From positions 930,001 to 994,000 of the forward strand of contig JAXLQV010000001.1 of assembly GCA_046331465.1 (NCBI GenBank): a stretch of DNA of 64,000 nucleotides. Reading direction: 5' to 3'. Both the position numbers and the translations under genes were made by a program. Below are positions 49,297-58,391 of the stretch, one piece after another. Within the stretch, counting starts at the first letter, position 1. Every line of letters starts with the position of its first letter. Source of the stretch: UBA5066 sp046331465. GTDB lineage: Bacteria; Acidobacteriota; Thermoanaerobaculia; UBA5066. The notes beneath the pieces were generated by a model. The model had not been told where the DNA came from, did not search any database, and worked only from the letters and a program-made list of their open reading frames with translations.

Positions 49297-50376
49297 ATGA
49301 CGCGGGACGCCTCTCCCGAGCGGAAACCGGCCGACGCGCGGACCGCGACCACGTTCGCGGTCCGGTCGCGGTTCGGCTCGTTCCACGAGATGGCGGGCGC
49401 GATCGAGGACGCCCGGCTGGGCACGTACATCCTGTCGCGCGAGAGCCGCCCCTGGCAGCGGACGGCCTTCCGCCTCGGCGAATGCCTCCTCCAGCAGGGC
49501 GTCGACGGAGCCCCGCACGTGACCACCGGGCGGATGGAGCCGGACAGGGTCGGCTTCCTCGTCGTCGGGGAGGACGCGGCACCCCGCTCCTGCAACGGGC
49601 AGCTCCTCGACGCCGGGTCGATCTTCGGCTGGGGCGCCGGGGCCGAAGTCGCGGTGCTCGCGCGGGAGCCGGGCGCCTGGATGGCCGTCAGCGCGTCGCC
49701 CGATGCCCTGGCCCGCGTCGCCGCGGCGACGGATCCGGAACGGGCCGCGGCCCCGGCCGTTCCCACCGGACTTCTCGCGACCTCCCCCGAGGAGACGGCC
49801 GCGCTCCGGGCCCTTCTCGGGGAGGCCGCGGCGGCATTCGACCGTGCCGGGACGGCGGGCCTCCCCGCCGAGGCCGCGCGGCGCCTTGGCGAGGACGTCC
49901 TCCGGCTCGTCGCCCGCCTCTCCGCCGGGGGGCGCGGCGCGCCACCGCGAAAGCGCCGACCGCGCGTCGATCGGGCGCGCGTCGTCTCGCGCGTCGAGGA
50001 GCTCTTCGCCGCGACGTCGGCCGAGCCCGTCTACGTATCGACCCTCTGCGAGGCGCTCGGGATCCCGGAACGGACGCTGCGGCTCGTCTTCGTCGAGCAG
50101 TACGGAGCCGGCCCGACGCACGTCCTTCGCTGCCGCCGGCTCTGCCAGGCGCGCCGGGCGCTTCTCGAGGCCCCGCCGGAGGCGCACGTCGCCGGGATCG
50201 CCGGGCGCTTCGGGTTCTGGCACCTCGGCCAGTTCGCCGTGGACTACCGCAGGCTCTTCGGCGAGCGGCCCTCCGAGACTCTCCGGTGCGCCTCTTCGCG
50301 CGCCGGAGACCGCGCGAGGACTCCCGGCCGATGGCCTTCAGGAGTCCCGCTCGTCGCCGCCCTTGCGACCGCCTGA
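49297..50376 (+). CDS. AraC-family transcriptional regulator
   Basis: 359 residues, ATG at 49297. N-terminal half (FGSFHEMAGAIEDARLGTYILSRESRPWQRTAF) aligns with the AraC protein at 17982-19046. The C-terminal domain holds LCEALGIPERTLRLVF and the signature GFWHLGQFAVDYRRLFGERPSETL. Ends four bases before the convergent NarL-type regulator gene. Its leader carries the promoter module shared with two other genes of the sensory cluster, so the regulator is probably downstream of the same signal. Confidence 0.9.
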   Translation: MTRDASPERKPADARTATTFAVRSRFGSFHEMAGAIEDARLGTYILSRESRPWQRTAFRLGECLLQQGVDGAPHVTTGRMEPDRVGFLVVGEDAAPRSCNGQLLDAGSIFGWGAGAEVAVLAREPGAWMAVSASPDALARVAAATDPERAAAPAVPTGLLATSPEETAALRALLGEAAAAFDRAGTAGLPAEAARRLGEDVLRLVARLSAGGRGAPPRKRRPRVDRARVVSRVEELFAATSAEPVYVSTLCEALGIPERTLRLVFVEQYGAGPTHVLRCRRLCQARRALLEAPPEAHVAGIAGRFGFWHLGQFAVDYRRLFGERPSETLRCASSRAGDRARTPGRWPSGVPLVAALATA

Positions 50377-50380
50377 AGAC

Positions 50381-51031
50381 TCAGAGCTCGACGAGGCCGT
50401 GCTTGATCGCAAAGTGCGTCAGCTCGGCGTTCGTGTGGAGGCCCAGCGTCTCCATGACCTGGTACTTGTGGAACTCCACCGTCCGGGCCGAGATCGAGAG
50501 GCGGGCCGCGATCTCCTTCGCCGAGCGTCCCTCCGCCAGGAGCTGAAGGACCTGCCGCTGCCGAGGCGTGAGCGAGGCGACCGGGTCGGCGGCCCGCTCC
50601 GGGCCTTCCTTCATTGCGTCCAGGACCTCCGCCGCGAGCTGCGGCGTGAGGTAGGTCTTCCCCTCCAGGGCGGCGCGGATCGCGGTCACGAGCTCGGCGG
50701 GTGCCGAGTGCTTGAGGACGAACCCCGAGGCGCCGGCGTCGAGCGCGCGCCGCGCGTAGGCCACGTCGCGGTGCATCGTGAGGAGAACGAAGGGGACGCG
50801 GTCGCCTTCCTGCCGGAGCTGCACGAGCGCCTCGATGCCGTTCAGCTGCGGCATGGCGATGTCGGCGACGACGACGTCCGGCCGGAGCCTCCGCGCCGCC
50901 TCGACGAGGGCCCGGCCGTCCTCGACGACGCCGACGAGGTCGAACTCGGGCGCGAGCAGGCTCTTCAGCCCCTCCGCCACGAGCCTATGATCGTCGGCGA
51001 GGAGCACACGGGGGCGATGGGGCAGGCTCAT
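50381..51031 (-). CDS. NarL/FixJ-type response regulator
   Basis: 216 residues; ATG at 51031. Receiver domain with the intact DD pair (LLADDHRLVAEGL), phospho-acceptor Asp57 (VVVADIAMPQLNG) and Lys in GFVLKHSAP. LuxR-type helix-turn-helix follows: LTPRQRQVLQLLAEGRSAKEIAARLSISARTVEFHKYQVM. This class pairs with HisKA_3 kinases, two of which are encoded within 8 kb (43235, 47610). The first base of its start codon abuts the start of the divergent barrel gene at 51032. Confidence 0.95.
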   Translation of the reverse strand: MSLPHRPRVLLADDHRLVAEGLKSLLAPEFDLVGVVEDGRALVEAARRLRPDVVVADIAMPQLNGIEALVQLRQEGDRVPFVLLTMHRDVAYARRALDAGASGFVLKHSAPAELVTAIRAALEGKTYLTPQLAAEVLDAMKEGPERAADPVASLTPRQRQVLQLLAEGRSAKEIAARLSISARTVEFHKYQVMETLGLHTNAELTHFAIKHGLVEL

Positions 51032-51781
51032 GTGGCGATTATCCGCGGTCCCCGGGCGCGTCCGGGGGCTCGCGTCGCGCGGGGCCTCCGCTTCGCCCTC
51101 CTCGCCGCGACGTTCCTCTGCGGCCCGGCGCGGGCCGGCGACCCGCTCGAGGTCTGGCCGGAGCTGAACCTCTACAAGCGCCTCGGAGAGACGACGCGGC
51201 TCTACCTCGTCTCGGCCTGGGCCACGGGCAAGGAGTCGGAGTTCAGCACGCTGGACGTCGCAGGCTACTTCGACGTGACGTTCCGGCCGTTTACGCGGGA
51301 CCGCATCGGGCCCGAGGGGTGGCGGAGCCAGGGGGACTGGCGGCAGAAGAGGTACCTCTGGATCCGCCTCGGGTACGACCACGTCTTCAAGCAGGCGGGG
51401 GAAGAGATGTCGACGCCGGAGGACCGGGGGATCGTCGCGGTCCACGGGAGGGTCTACCTGCCGGAGGGGATCCTCCTCGAGGCGCGCACCCGCGCGGACC
51501 TCCGCTGGATCGGCGGGGACTACTCGACGCGCTACCGCTTCCGCGGCGAGCTGAACCGCGACTTCGACGTCCTCGGGAAGACGACCAACGTCTACCTGCA
51601 GGCCGAGGCCTTCTACGACGACCGCTACGACGGATGGGCGCGAGAGCTCTACCAGGTCGGGGCCGAGGTCACGCTCGGGCAGCACTTCCGCGTCGAGCCC
51701 TCCGTCGCCCGGCAGGTCGACCGCCTTCCCGAAACATCCGGCCTCTGGGCGATCGCGTTCGTCGCCCGCTGGTTCTACTGA
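51032..51781 (+). CDS. Small outer-membrane beta-barrel, DUF2490-like, copy 2
   Basis: 249 residues from a GTG at 51032; an ATG at 51017 is also in frame and would overlap the divergent regulator. The signal peptide (GLRFALLAATFLCGPARAG) leads into DPLEVWPELNLYKRLGETTRLYL. The whole protein parallels 7500-8255, ending VARQVDRLPETSGLWAIAFVARWFY in place of ...ARWYY. The two differ by moderate protein divergence. The gene marks the left border of the duplicated surface-protein block. Function unknown. Confidence 0.8.
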   Translation: MAIIRGPRARPGARVARGLRFALLAATFLCGPARAGDPLEVWPELNLYKRLGETTRLYLVSAWATGKESEFSTLDVAGYFDVTFRPFTRDRIGPEGWRSQGDWRQKRYLWIRLGYDHVFKQAGEEMSTPEDRGIVAVHGRVYLPEGILLEARTRADLRWIGGDYSTRYRFRGELNRDFDVLGKTTNVYLQAEAFYDDRYDGWARELYQVGAEVTLGQHFRVEPSVARQVDRLPETSGLWAIAFVARWFY

Positions 51782-51885
51782 AAGGAAGTCCGAAACCCGG
51801 GATCACAATGCCGACGCACCTGAAATCGACCTCAACCTCAGACATTCCCGCGCGCCGCCCGGCGCGCCGCCAGAAAGGAGCCCCA

Positions 51886-52374
51886 ATGTCCATCGCCCGC
51901 TCCGCTCTCCGACTCGCCGGCGCCGCCCTGGCGCTCTCGGCGCTGGCCTGCCAGCCGAAGCCGGCCGCGTTCAACCCCGAGGACCCCGCCGTCGTGGCCC
52001 AGATCGACTCCGCCCTCCGCCAGGCGATGGCGGGCGCCGCGGCCGTCGACGCCGAGAAGGCGCTCGCCGTGACGACGAAGGACAAGGACTTCACGTTCAT
52101 CACGGGCGACGTCATGCTGGTCGGCTATGAGAACGCCTTGCCGCGGTTCAAGGAGACCTACTCGACGCTGGCGAAGCAGCACACCGAGATCGCCACGAGC
52201 CGAGTCCGGCTGCTCTCGCCCGACGTCGCCCTGGTGACGGCGGTCGGCGAGGGGACCTACACCGACAAGGCCGGGTTCACGTCCGAGCCGGTCGGCCTCG
52301 GGGCGACGCTCGTCTTCGTCCGCCGGGACGGGGAGTGGCGCGTCGCGCACTTCCACCAGTCCGTCGCGAAGTAG
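51886..52374 (+). CDS. Lipoprotein with SnoaL/DUF4440-like (NTF2) domain
   Basis: 162 residues; ATG at 51886 after AAAGGAG. A lipobox LSALAC-Q (Cys about 22) makes it a lipoprotein. The rest has the NTF2-like pattern of SnoaL-3/DUF4440 proteins: AQIDSALRQAMAGAAAVDAEKALAVTTKDKDFTFITGDVMLVGYENALPRFKETY and a final VFVRRDGEWRVAHFHQSV. Such domains bind small ligands or have isomerase-like activity. Followed after 30 bases by a glycine-zipper gene; no copy exists in the left-hand block. Confidence 0.82.
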   Translation: MSIARSALRLAGAALALSALACQPKPAAFNPEDPAVVAQIDSALRQAMAGAAAVDAEKALAVTTKDKDFTFITGDVMLVGYENALPRFKETYSTLAKQHTEIATSRVRLLSPDVALVTAVGEGTYTDKAGFTSEPVGLGATLVFVRRDGEWRVAHFHQSVAK

Positions 52375-52404
52375 CCCGGCACGGCACCCAAGGAGAAGAG
52401 AACC

Positions 52405-52941
52405 ATGAAGATCAACGCAGCGCTCGTCCTCCTCCTCGCCGCCGGCCCTCTCGCCGCGCAGACCGTCGCGGTGGCGCCCGCGCCCCCCCCCAAGCCGACC
52501 CTCGCGCAGATGGGCCTCTTCGTCTACCCGGCGAAGGGGCAGGCCCCCGACCAGCAGAAGGCGGACGAGGCCGCCTGCTACAACTGGGCCGAGACGAACA
52601 CCGGCCTCGTCCCGTCGGCCGGGAAGGTGGACACCGAGGCCGCGGCGGCCGCCGCCAAGCAGCAGGCCGCCGAAAAGACGCAGGGGGCCGCGGTCGCCGG
52701 CGCCGCCAAGGGCGCCGTCGCCGGGGTCGCCATCGGCGCGATCGCCGGGGACGCGGGCAAGGGGGCGGCCATCGGGGCCGTCGCCGGCGCCATGGGGGGG
52801 CGGCGCGCCAAGAAGTCCGCCGAGGCGCAGGCCGCGCAGGCCGGGGCGCAGCAGGCCGTCCAGTCGAACCAGCAGGCGATCGACACCTTCAAGAAGGCCG
52901 CCGCGGCCTGCCTCGAGGGGCGCGGGTACACTGTGAAGTAG
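52405..52941 (+). CDS. Glycine-zipper exported protein, copy 2
   Basis: 178 residues, ATG at 52405 after AAGGAGA. Signal peptide ends PLAAQ. Then MGLFVYPAKGQAPDQQKADEAACYNWAETN, a zipper rich in GA(A/V)xG repeats, and an Ala/Gln helix with AAACLEGRGYTVK at the end. It matches copy 1 (11415-11963) in order and in both conserved Cys but is clearly diverged. In both blocks it precedes a sulfatase gene. Confidence 0.8.
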   Translation: MKINAALVLLLAAGPLAAQTVAVAPAPPPKPTLAQMGLFVYPAKGQAPDQQKADEAACYNWAETNTGLVPSAGKVDTEAAAAAAKQQAAEKTQGAAVAGAAKGAVAGVAIGAIAGDAGKGAAIGAVAGAMGGRRAKKSAEAQAAQAGAQQAVQSNQQAIDTFKKAAAACLEGRGYTVK

Positions 52942-53005
52942 CCGCGGCCGAGCATCCGTGGAACCTTCGAAGCTGATGCCGCATTCCATCAGGACGGGAG
53001 GACGA

Positions 53006-54790
53006 ATGAAGAGAGCATCCCTCGCCACGGCCCTTGCCGTCGGGGCGGCGCTCCTGGGCAATCTCGCCGAGGCCCAGGCGACGCGCCGGCCGAACATCGT
53101 CGTCATCCTCGGCGACGACATGGGCTTTTCCGACATGGGCTCGTTCGGCAGCGAGATCCGGACGCCGAACCTCGACTCCCTGGCCAAGGGTGGCGTGAGG
53201 TTCACGAACTTCTACACGCACGCGAGCTGCTCGCCCACCCGGTCGATGCTGCTCTCCGGCGTCGACACGCACCTCAACGGCCTCGGCAACATGAGCGAGT
53301 GGACGGCGCCGAACCAGAGGGGCCTGGACGGCTACGAGGGCAACCTCAACGACCGCGTCGTCACGCTGCCGCAGCTCCTGAAGGACGCCGGCTACCACAC
53401 CTACATGGTCGGCAAGTGGCACATGGGGAAGGAGCCGACCCAGATCCCGGCCGCGCGCGGCTTCGAGCGCGACTTCACGCTGCTCGACGGGATGGGGAGC
53501 TACTGGGACGACTGGAACTTCTCGGCCCTCACCCCCAAGTCGCTCTACACCGAGGACGGGCGCTACCTGAAGAGCCTGCCGAAAGACTTCTACGCGACGA
53601 AGACCTACACCGACAAGATGATCAAGTTCATCGACGAGAATCACGGCGACGGCAAGCCGTTCTTCGCGTACGTCTCCCACCAGGCGCCGCACGAGCCGTA
53701 CCACCTGCCGAAGGAGTGGCGCAACCGCCACGTCGGCGAGTACAACAAGGGCTGGGACGCCCTGCGTCAGGAGAGGCTGAAGCGCCAGATCGAGATGGGC
53801 ATCGTGCCGGCGGGTACCCAGCTCGCCGAGCGGATGTGGTTCGTGCCCGATTCCACCCTGCTGGCCCCGGCCGCCCTCGTGGTCATGGGGAGGAAGATGG
53901 AGATCTACGCCGGGATGGTCGAGAACCTCGACCACCACGTCGGACGGCTCATCGACCACCTCAAGAAGATCGGCGAGTACGACAACACGATCTTCATCGT
54001 CTTCGGCGACAACGGCGCCGAGGGCAACGACCTCTACGAGCTGATCACCGGCTCGCCCGGGTCACGCGACTTCCTCTTCGCCGCCATGAACTGGTCGCAG
54101 AACCACTTCAACGCATGGGGCGACCCGGGGTCCTGGCTCGCCTACGGGCCGATGTGGGCGCAGGTCTCGATGACGCCGTTCTCGCAGTACAAGGCGCTCA
54201 TGGCGGAGGGCGGCATCCGCAACGCCCTCATCGTCAGCGGCCCGGTGGTCAAGCGCCCCGCGGGGAGCATCAACACCCAGGCGACCATGCACGTGGCCGA
54301 CATCATGCCGACGCTCCTCGAGGTGGCCGGCACGAGCTACCCGAAGACGTACAAGGGGAAGGACGTGCCCCCGGCGCTCGGCAAGTCCTGGGTCCCGGTG
54401 CTGGCGGGCCGGGCCGAATCGCCGCGCACGGACCAGGACGTCCTCGCCTGGGAGGTCTTCGGAAACCGCGCCGTCCGGCAGGGGAGCTGGAAGCTGCGCT
54501 GGCAGATCCGGCCCTTCGGCACGGGGGACTGGGAGCTCTTCGACCTCGCGGCGGATCCCGGCGAGCTGAAGGACCTCGCGGCGGAGCACCCCGACAAGCT
54601 GAAGGAGATGGTGGCGCTCTGGGACGACTTCGCCCGGAGGAACAACGTGGTCCTGCCGAACCGAACGATCTTCGAGAGCCTCGAGAAGGCCCTCCCCCAG
54701 CGCGTGCCGGTCCAGCCCGGCTATCCGCCGGCCAACCTGAAGCGCCAGTACGTGCCGCCCGCGGACATGCTCGCGGCCCCGAAGCAGTGA
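53006..54790 (+). CDS. Sulfatase (formylglycine-dependent arylsulfatase family), copy A2
   Basis: 594 residues; ATG at 53006 behind GGGAGGACGA (an upstream GTG at 52958 is rejected). The signal peptide (MKRASLATALAVG to AEAQA) is unlike that of copy A1, but from RRPNIVVILGDDMGF onward the proteins are nearly identical. They share the CSPTR site (Cys75), VGKWHMG and the FGDNGAEG ligands. Differences cluster near the 'PVV-x-R' loop (KRPAGSINTQATM versus NRPKGSINQKGLM). Exported sulfate-ester hydrolase; followed by the accessory barrel. Confidence 0.93.
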   Translation: MKRASLATALAVGAALLGNLAEAQATRRPNIVVILGDDMGFSDMGSFGSEIRTPNLDSLAKGGVRFTNFYTHASCSPTRSMLLSGVDTHLNGLGNMSEWTAPNQRGLDGYEGNLNDRVVTLPQLLKDAGYHTYMVGKWHMGKEPTQIPAARGFERDFTLLDGMGSYWDDWNFSALTPKSLYTEDGRYLKSLPKDFYATKTYTDKMIKFIDENHGDGKPFFAYVSHQAPHEPYHLPKEWRNRHVGEYNKGWDALRQERLKRQIEMGIVPAGTQLAERMWFVPDSTLLAPAALVVMGRKMEIYAGMVENLDHHVGRLIDHLKKIGEYDNTIFIVFGDNGAEGNDLYELITGSPGSRDFLFAAMNWSQNHFNAWGDPGSWLAYGPMWAQVSMTPFSQYKALMAEGGIRNALIVSGPVVKRPAGSINTQATMHVADIMPTLLEVAGTSYPKTYKGKDVPPALGKSWVPVLAGRAESPRTDQDVLAWEVFGNRAVRQGSWKLRWQIRPFGTGDWELFDLAADPGELKDLAAEHPDKLKEMVALWDDFARRNNVVLPNRTIFESLEKALPQRVPVQPGYPPANLKRQYVPPADMLAAPKQ

Positions 54791-55832
54791 GCGCCGAGCC
54801 GTGCCGCGCCATCGCGAAGGAGCTGATCTCATGAGCCACGAGAATTCGTCGAGAAAGAGGTCCGGGGTCTTCCGGCTCGCGCTGGCGTCGGCGCTCGCGC
54901 TGGGCGCCCTCGTCGCGCTCCCGGCCTCCGCCCAGATGCCCGCGCGCTTCTACTGGAAGAACCTCTCGGGGGGGAACGCCGTTCCGCTGATCTTCAATTC
55001 CATCAGCGGGAACTCGAACCCGTTCGACCCGGCCCACACCCCGATTCCGGGGGCGACCGTCGACGGCACGATCGCCCTCGCGGGCTACGCGCACACCTTC
55101 ACGCTGTTCGACCGGGCGGGGATGGTCGCCGTCCTCCTGGAGATGGGACGACTCTCGGGCGAGGTCGCGAACGCAGACCGGACGATCAGCTCGTCGGCCC
55201 GCGGGTTCGGCGATCCGACCGTCGAGTTCAACGTGAACCTGATCGGGCCGAAGGCGCAGAAGAACCTCGCGGACGTCACGCCCTACCAGCCGGGCTTCTC
55301 TCTCGACCTCATCGCCGACGTCGTCGTGCCGATCGGCGAGTACGACGACGGCCGGGCGCTGAACCTCGGCCAGAACCGGTGGAGCGGGCGCCTGGGCTTT
55401 CCCGTCGTCTGGCAGTTCGGCTCGTGGGTGCCCGGCCGGCGCACGACCCTGGAGTTCCTCCCGGCCGTCTGGTTCTTCGGGACGAACGACGACTACGTCG
55501 GGGCGAAGCTCGAGACCGACCCGATTTTCCAGGTCGACGCCCACCTGACCCGCGACCTCACGAGTCGTTGCTGGGCTTCGCTTGACGGCGTCTGGTACAC
55601 GGGGGGAGTGGCGACGATCGACGGCGTCGAGGGCGAGAAGCTGAACAACCTGGGGGTAGGCCTTACGCTCGGCTACCACGTCAACGACAGCCTCGGGGTG
55701 ACGTTCGGCTACAAGTCGACCATCAACGACACGGCCCCCGGGGAACTCCAGATGGACCAGTTCATGGTCTCGGTGGTCTACGGCTGGCACCCCATCGTCG
55801 AGGGCGTCCGGCGCCTGACCGGGGGCGAGTAG
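53093..55832 (+). repeat. Long direct repeat, copy 2 (sulfatase + barrel)
   Basis: Matches 14090-16826. The intergenic spacer between the two genes (54791-54830) is identical to 15788-15827. Similarity stops at the barrel stop codon. Confidence 0.9.
54831..55832 (+). CDS. SphA/MetA-type outer-membrane barrel, copy A2
   Basis: 333 residues; ATG at 54831 with AAGGAG eight bases upstream, exactly as in copy A1. Signal peptide ends PASAQM. Substitutions relative to 15828-16826 are few and mostly conservative (IVIPG to TPIPG, LLPAVWFFGSNDDF to FLPAVWFFGTNDDY, one extra Gly at the C-terminus: RLTGGE). Predicted outer-membrane channel operating with the sulfatase. Confidence 0.8.
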   Translation: MSHENSSRKRSGVFRLALASALALGALVALPASAQMPARFYWKNLSGGNAVPLIFNSISGNSNPFDPAHTPIPGATVDGTIALAGYAHTFTLFDRAGMVAVLLEMGRLSGEVANADRTISSSARGFGDPTVEFNVNLIGPKAQKNLADVTPYQPGFSLDLIADVVVPIGEYDDGRALNLGQNRWSGRLGFPVVWQFGSWVPGRRTTLEFLPAVWFFGTNDDYVGAKLETDPIFQVDAHLTRDLTSRCWASLDGVWYTGGVATIDGVEGEKLNNLGVGLTLGYHVNDSLGVTFGYKSTINDTAPGELQMDQFMVSVVYGWHPIVEGVRRLTGGE

Positions 55833-55842
55833 ACGGCTGCCG

Positions 55843-56469
55843 TCAGAACTCGAGGCCGGCGGCGACGATCCACGTCGGGTCGTCGTCCGGGTTGAGGACG
55901 TAGACCGTCGCCGCCGCCCTGCCGAACGTGAAGCCCGCCATCAGGCCCCTCTGGAGGTCGCGGTCGGACGCATACGCCCGCGTCCGCTGCGTCGCGATTC
56001 CGACGCGGAGCCACTCGAGAGGCGAGACCGTCAGCTCCGACCAGTTGTAGAAGAAGTCGCCCTCCGGGCCGGAAAAGTCGAAGACGTACTCGCCCTCGCT
56101 GTAGAGCTCGAGCGACTTCCAGCGGACCGAGCCCTTGTAGCCCGGGGCGAGGCCGTCGACGTCCCCGAAGACGAGGCCGACCATCGGCGTCACTTCCCAC
56201 TCGACCTTCGTCCCGCCGTCGAAGTTCGCCCCCGCCCACACCGAGCCCGAGTCCATCGCCTCGTACTGGTAGCGCGCCTCGAGGTGGAGCTTCCCCCGGT
56301 CGGCCGTGACGATCGGGACGAGGAAGTCGTCCGCGTCGGGCACGAAATAGGCGTAGGCGGACGCGGAGAACGACCACCCTACGCCGCCCCCCGCGGCGTC
56401 CTGGCAGGACGCGGGCGTCGCGTGGGCGAGCGGGAAGAACGCGAGCGCGGCGAGGAACGTCCGCTTCAC
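55843..56469 (-). CDS. Small outer-membrane barrel of the BamA/VIT cassette, copy 2
   Basis: 208 residues from the GTG at 56469, with GGAGGG five bases upstream; another GTG at 56475 overlaps the VIT-like stop as GTGA. The signal peptide ends PASCQD. The core (EARYQYEAMDSGSVWAGANF, SVRWKSLELYSEGEYVFDFSG, FFYNWSELTVSPLEWLRVG) is highly similar to 24794-25414, ending AAGLEF. Third gene of the inverted cassette; unknown role. Confidence 0.8.
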   Translation of the reverse strand: MKRTFLAALAFFPLAHATPASCQDAAGGGVGWSFSASAYAYFVPDADDFLVPIVTADRGKLHLEARYQYEAMDSGSVWAGANFDGGTKVEWEVTPMVGLVFGDVDGLAPGYKGSVRWKSLELYSEGEYVFDFSGPEGDFFYNWSELTVSPLEWLRVGIATQRTRAYASDRDLQRGLMAGFTFGRAAATVYVLNPDDDPTWIVAAGLEF

Positions 56470-56471
56470 GC

Positions 56472-57155
56472 TCACCCTCCGAGGGCCATCGTCAGGCTCA
56501 CGAGCGCCGCGCCGAGGACGACCATCACGATTCCCGTCAGCCAGGGCCGGGCGTTCGCGAGGCGGCCGAACGTGTAGCCCATGGCGAACATCATCGAGAC
56601 GGCGATCGCGTTCGAGACGCGCAGCGCGAGCATCGCGTCGCGCATGAAGACGAACGGGAGGACCACCGGGATCGTCGAGGCGACCACGAGGAGGAAGACC
56701 GCCAGGGCGCCGCGCCAATCCTCCGCGTGGAGCCGGGGGCCGGTCGGCGGCTCCGGAAGCCCCTCGAGGTGCAGCCGGACTTTCTCGAGGGCCTCGTCCG
56801 GGAGCGCGGCGGCGACGGCGGGGGGGAGGGCCGCGGCGACGATCCGGCGCCCCGCCTCGGGGGTCGCCGCGGCGCGGACGCCCCGGACCGTGTTCGCGCG
56901 CTGCGCCCGCTCGGAGAGGCACCCCATGAGGTACATGATCGCGTCGATCAGGCCCCACGCCAGGTTGCAGCCGAGCGCGCCGACGAGCATCGAGCGGATC
57001 TCCGCGCGCCCCGACTCGGCCGCGCTCAGCGAGCCGGTGAAGGTGAGGACCATGATCAGCCCGAAGAGGATCTCCGACACGCGGTCGATCGGCTCCAGCG
57101 CGCGCTTCGACCCTTCCCGCTCCGGAGCCGCCCCGTCCGTTCCCGCCTGTTCCAT
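56472..57155 (-). CDS. VIT1/CCC1-like integral membrane protein, copy 2
   Basis: 227 residues with an ATG (57155). SKRALEPIDRVSEILFGLIMVLTF, SGRAEIRSMLVGALGCNLAWGLIDAIMYLMGCL and the final helices (PFVFMRDAMLALRVSNAIAVSMMFAMGYTFG) mirror 24123-24791. About five helices with a soluble insert (around 80-130). Like copy 1, possibly a divalent-metal transporter relative; the exact function is unproven. Confidence 0.82.
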   Translation of the reverse strand: MEQAGTDGAAPEREGSKRALEPIDRVSEILFGLIMVLTFTGSLSAAESGRAEIRSMLVGALGCNLAWGLIDAIMYLMGCLSERAQRANTVRGVRAAATPEAGRRIVAAALPPAVAAALPDEALEKVRLHLEGLPEPPTGPRLHAEDWRGALAVFLLVVASTIPVVLPFVFMRDAMLALRVSNAIAVSMMFAMGYTFGRLANARPWLTGIVMVVLGAALVSLTMALGG

Positions 57156-57213
57156 CCGCTCCCCCTCGAACTGTCCGTTCCGGCGGGGCGCCCGCGCGCG
57201 CCCCGCCGCTTCC

Positions 57214-58377
57214 TCAGAACGAGCTTCCCGCCACGACGTAGAGCGCCTTCTCCTCCGGGCCCTTCGCGAAGTCGATCCCGACCTGAAGGCCGAGACGCCT
57301 CGCGACGAGGTACCGGAACCCGAACCCTCCCGCGTGAACGCTCTCCCCCTCCTTCGAGAGGCCCGGCGCGTCGTCGGTCCAGCCCTGCCCGGCGAAGGCG
57401 ACGAGCCACCAGCGCTTCCAGGCGTTCCAGCGCACCTCGCCGTCGACGGAGAAGGCCGTGTCGCCCTGGTAGCGCATCACGGGGACGCCCCTGAGGACGA
57501 CGAACGGGAGGGCGTAGAACGGCGCGTCTCCCGAGACCCCCTGCCCCTGCAGCCGCGCGGCGAGGACGAAGCGGGGCTTCGGGTCCCAGTACAGCTTCGC
57601 GGTCGCCGTGTAGCGCTCGAAGTCGTTGTCTCCCCCGAGCCAGGATCCGAGGAACATCGCGGAGGCCCTCACGTTGAATCCGCTCGACGGGGTCAGGTTG
57701 CTGTTCCGCGTGTCCCACTCGACGAACGGGCCGGCGCCCGACTCGGTCGTCTTCGTCTCGGGCTGCGGGATCTCGGGCGGGAGGTCCGCCAGCTCGAACG
57801 ACACCGTGGAGTCGACCCACGCGAGCTGCACGCCGGCGAAGACGTCGCTCTTCCCGAGACGGCGCCCCATTTCCTGGTAGACGCCCCAGCCGTCCATGGT
57901 GAAGGAGTAGGACTGGTCGTTCGAGCCGTAGTAGTCGAGCGTCGGCGCGAGCCTCGCGACCGCGCCCTTGTACCGCCAGCGGTCGTCCTTGAAGTACCCG
58001 ATGTATCCCGCGAAGACGGCCCAGGTCCCGTTCTCCGTCAGGCCCCCGCCGACGGCCGCGATGTCGGGCGGGACCGGCCTTCCGCTCGGTCCGGGAGGCG
58101 CCTTCAGCGCCCCCGCCAGCCCCCCGCCCCGGAACTTGACGAGGGCGACGGCCGCGCCGTAGCCGACGGCCGGCTCCGTGATGGGGGCCGCCAGGGGAAG
58201 GACGCCGGTCCGCGACGCGAGCCAGCCGCTCACGTCGAACGCGCCGTCCTCGGGATCGCGGAAGAGGGACGTCTTGCCGGCCGCGGGCTCCTCGGCGGCC
58301 GAGGCGCCCGCGAGGAGCAGGGCGAGCAGGGCCGAGGCGGCCCGCGCCCGGAGTCGGAATCGCTGCTGCGCGTGCAT
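57214..58377 (-). CDS. BamA/TamA-family (Omp85-type) barrel protein, copy 2
   Basis: 387 residues, ATG at 58377. Signal peptide ends GASAAE. The mature start (SLFRDPEDGAFDVSGWLASRTGVLPLAAPITEPAVGYGAAVALV), FVVLRGVPVMRYQGD and YVVAGSSF match 22963-24126 throughout. No POTRA domain. First gene of the inverted BamA/VIT/barrel cassette; the gap to the VIT-like gene (58 bases) replaces the CTGA overlap of copy 1. Confidence 0.87.
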   Translation of the reverse strand: MHAQQRFRLRARAASALLALLLAGASAAEEPAAGKTSLFRDPEDGAFDVSGWLASRTGVLPLAAPITEPAVGYGAAVALVKFRGGGLAGALKAPPGPSGRPVPPDIAAVGGGLTENGTWAVFAGYIGYFKDDRWRYKGAVARLAPTLDYYGSNDQSYSFTMDGWGVYQEMGRRLGKSDVFAGVQLAWVDSTVSFELADLPPEIPQPETKTTESGAGPFVEWDTRNSNLTPSSGFNVRASAMFLGSWLGGDNDFERYTATAKLYWDPKPRFVLAARLQGQGVSGDAPFYALPFVVLRGVPVMRYQGDTAFSVDGEVRWNAWKRWWLVAFAGQGWTDDAPGLSKEGESVHAGGFGFRYLVARRLGLQVGIDFAKGPEEKALYVVAGSSF

Positions 58378-58391
58378 CGGCCGATGATGCC

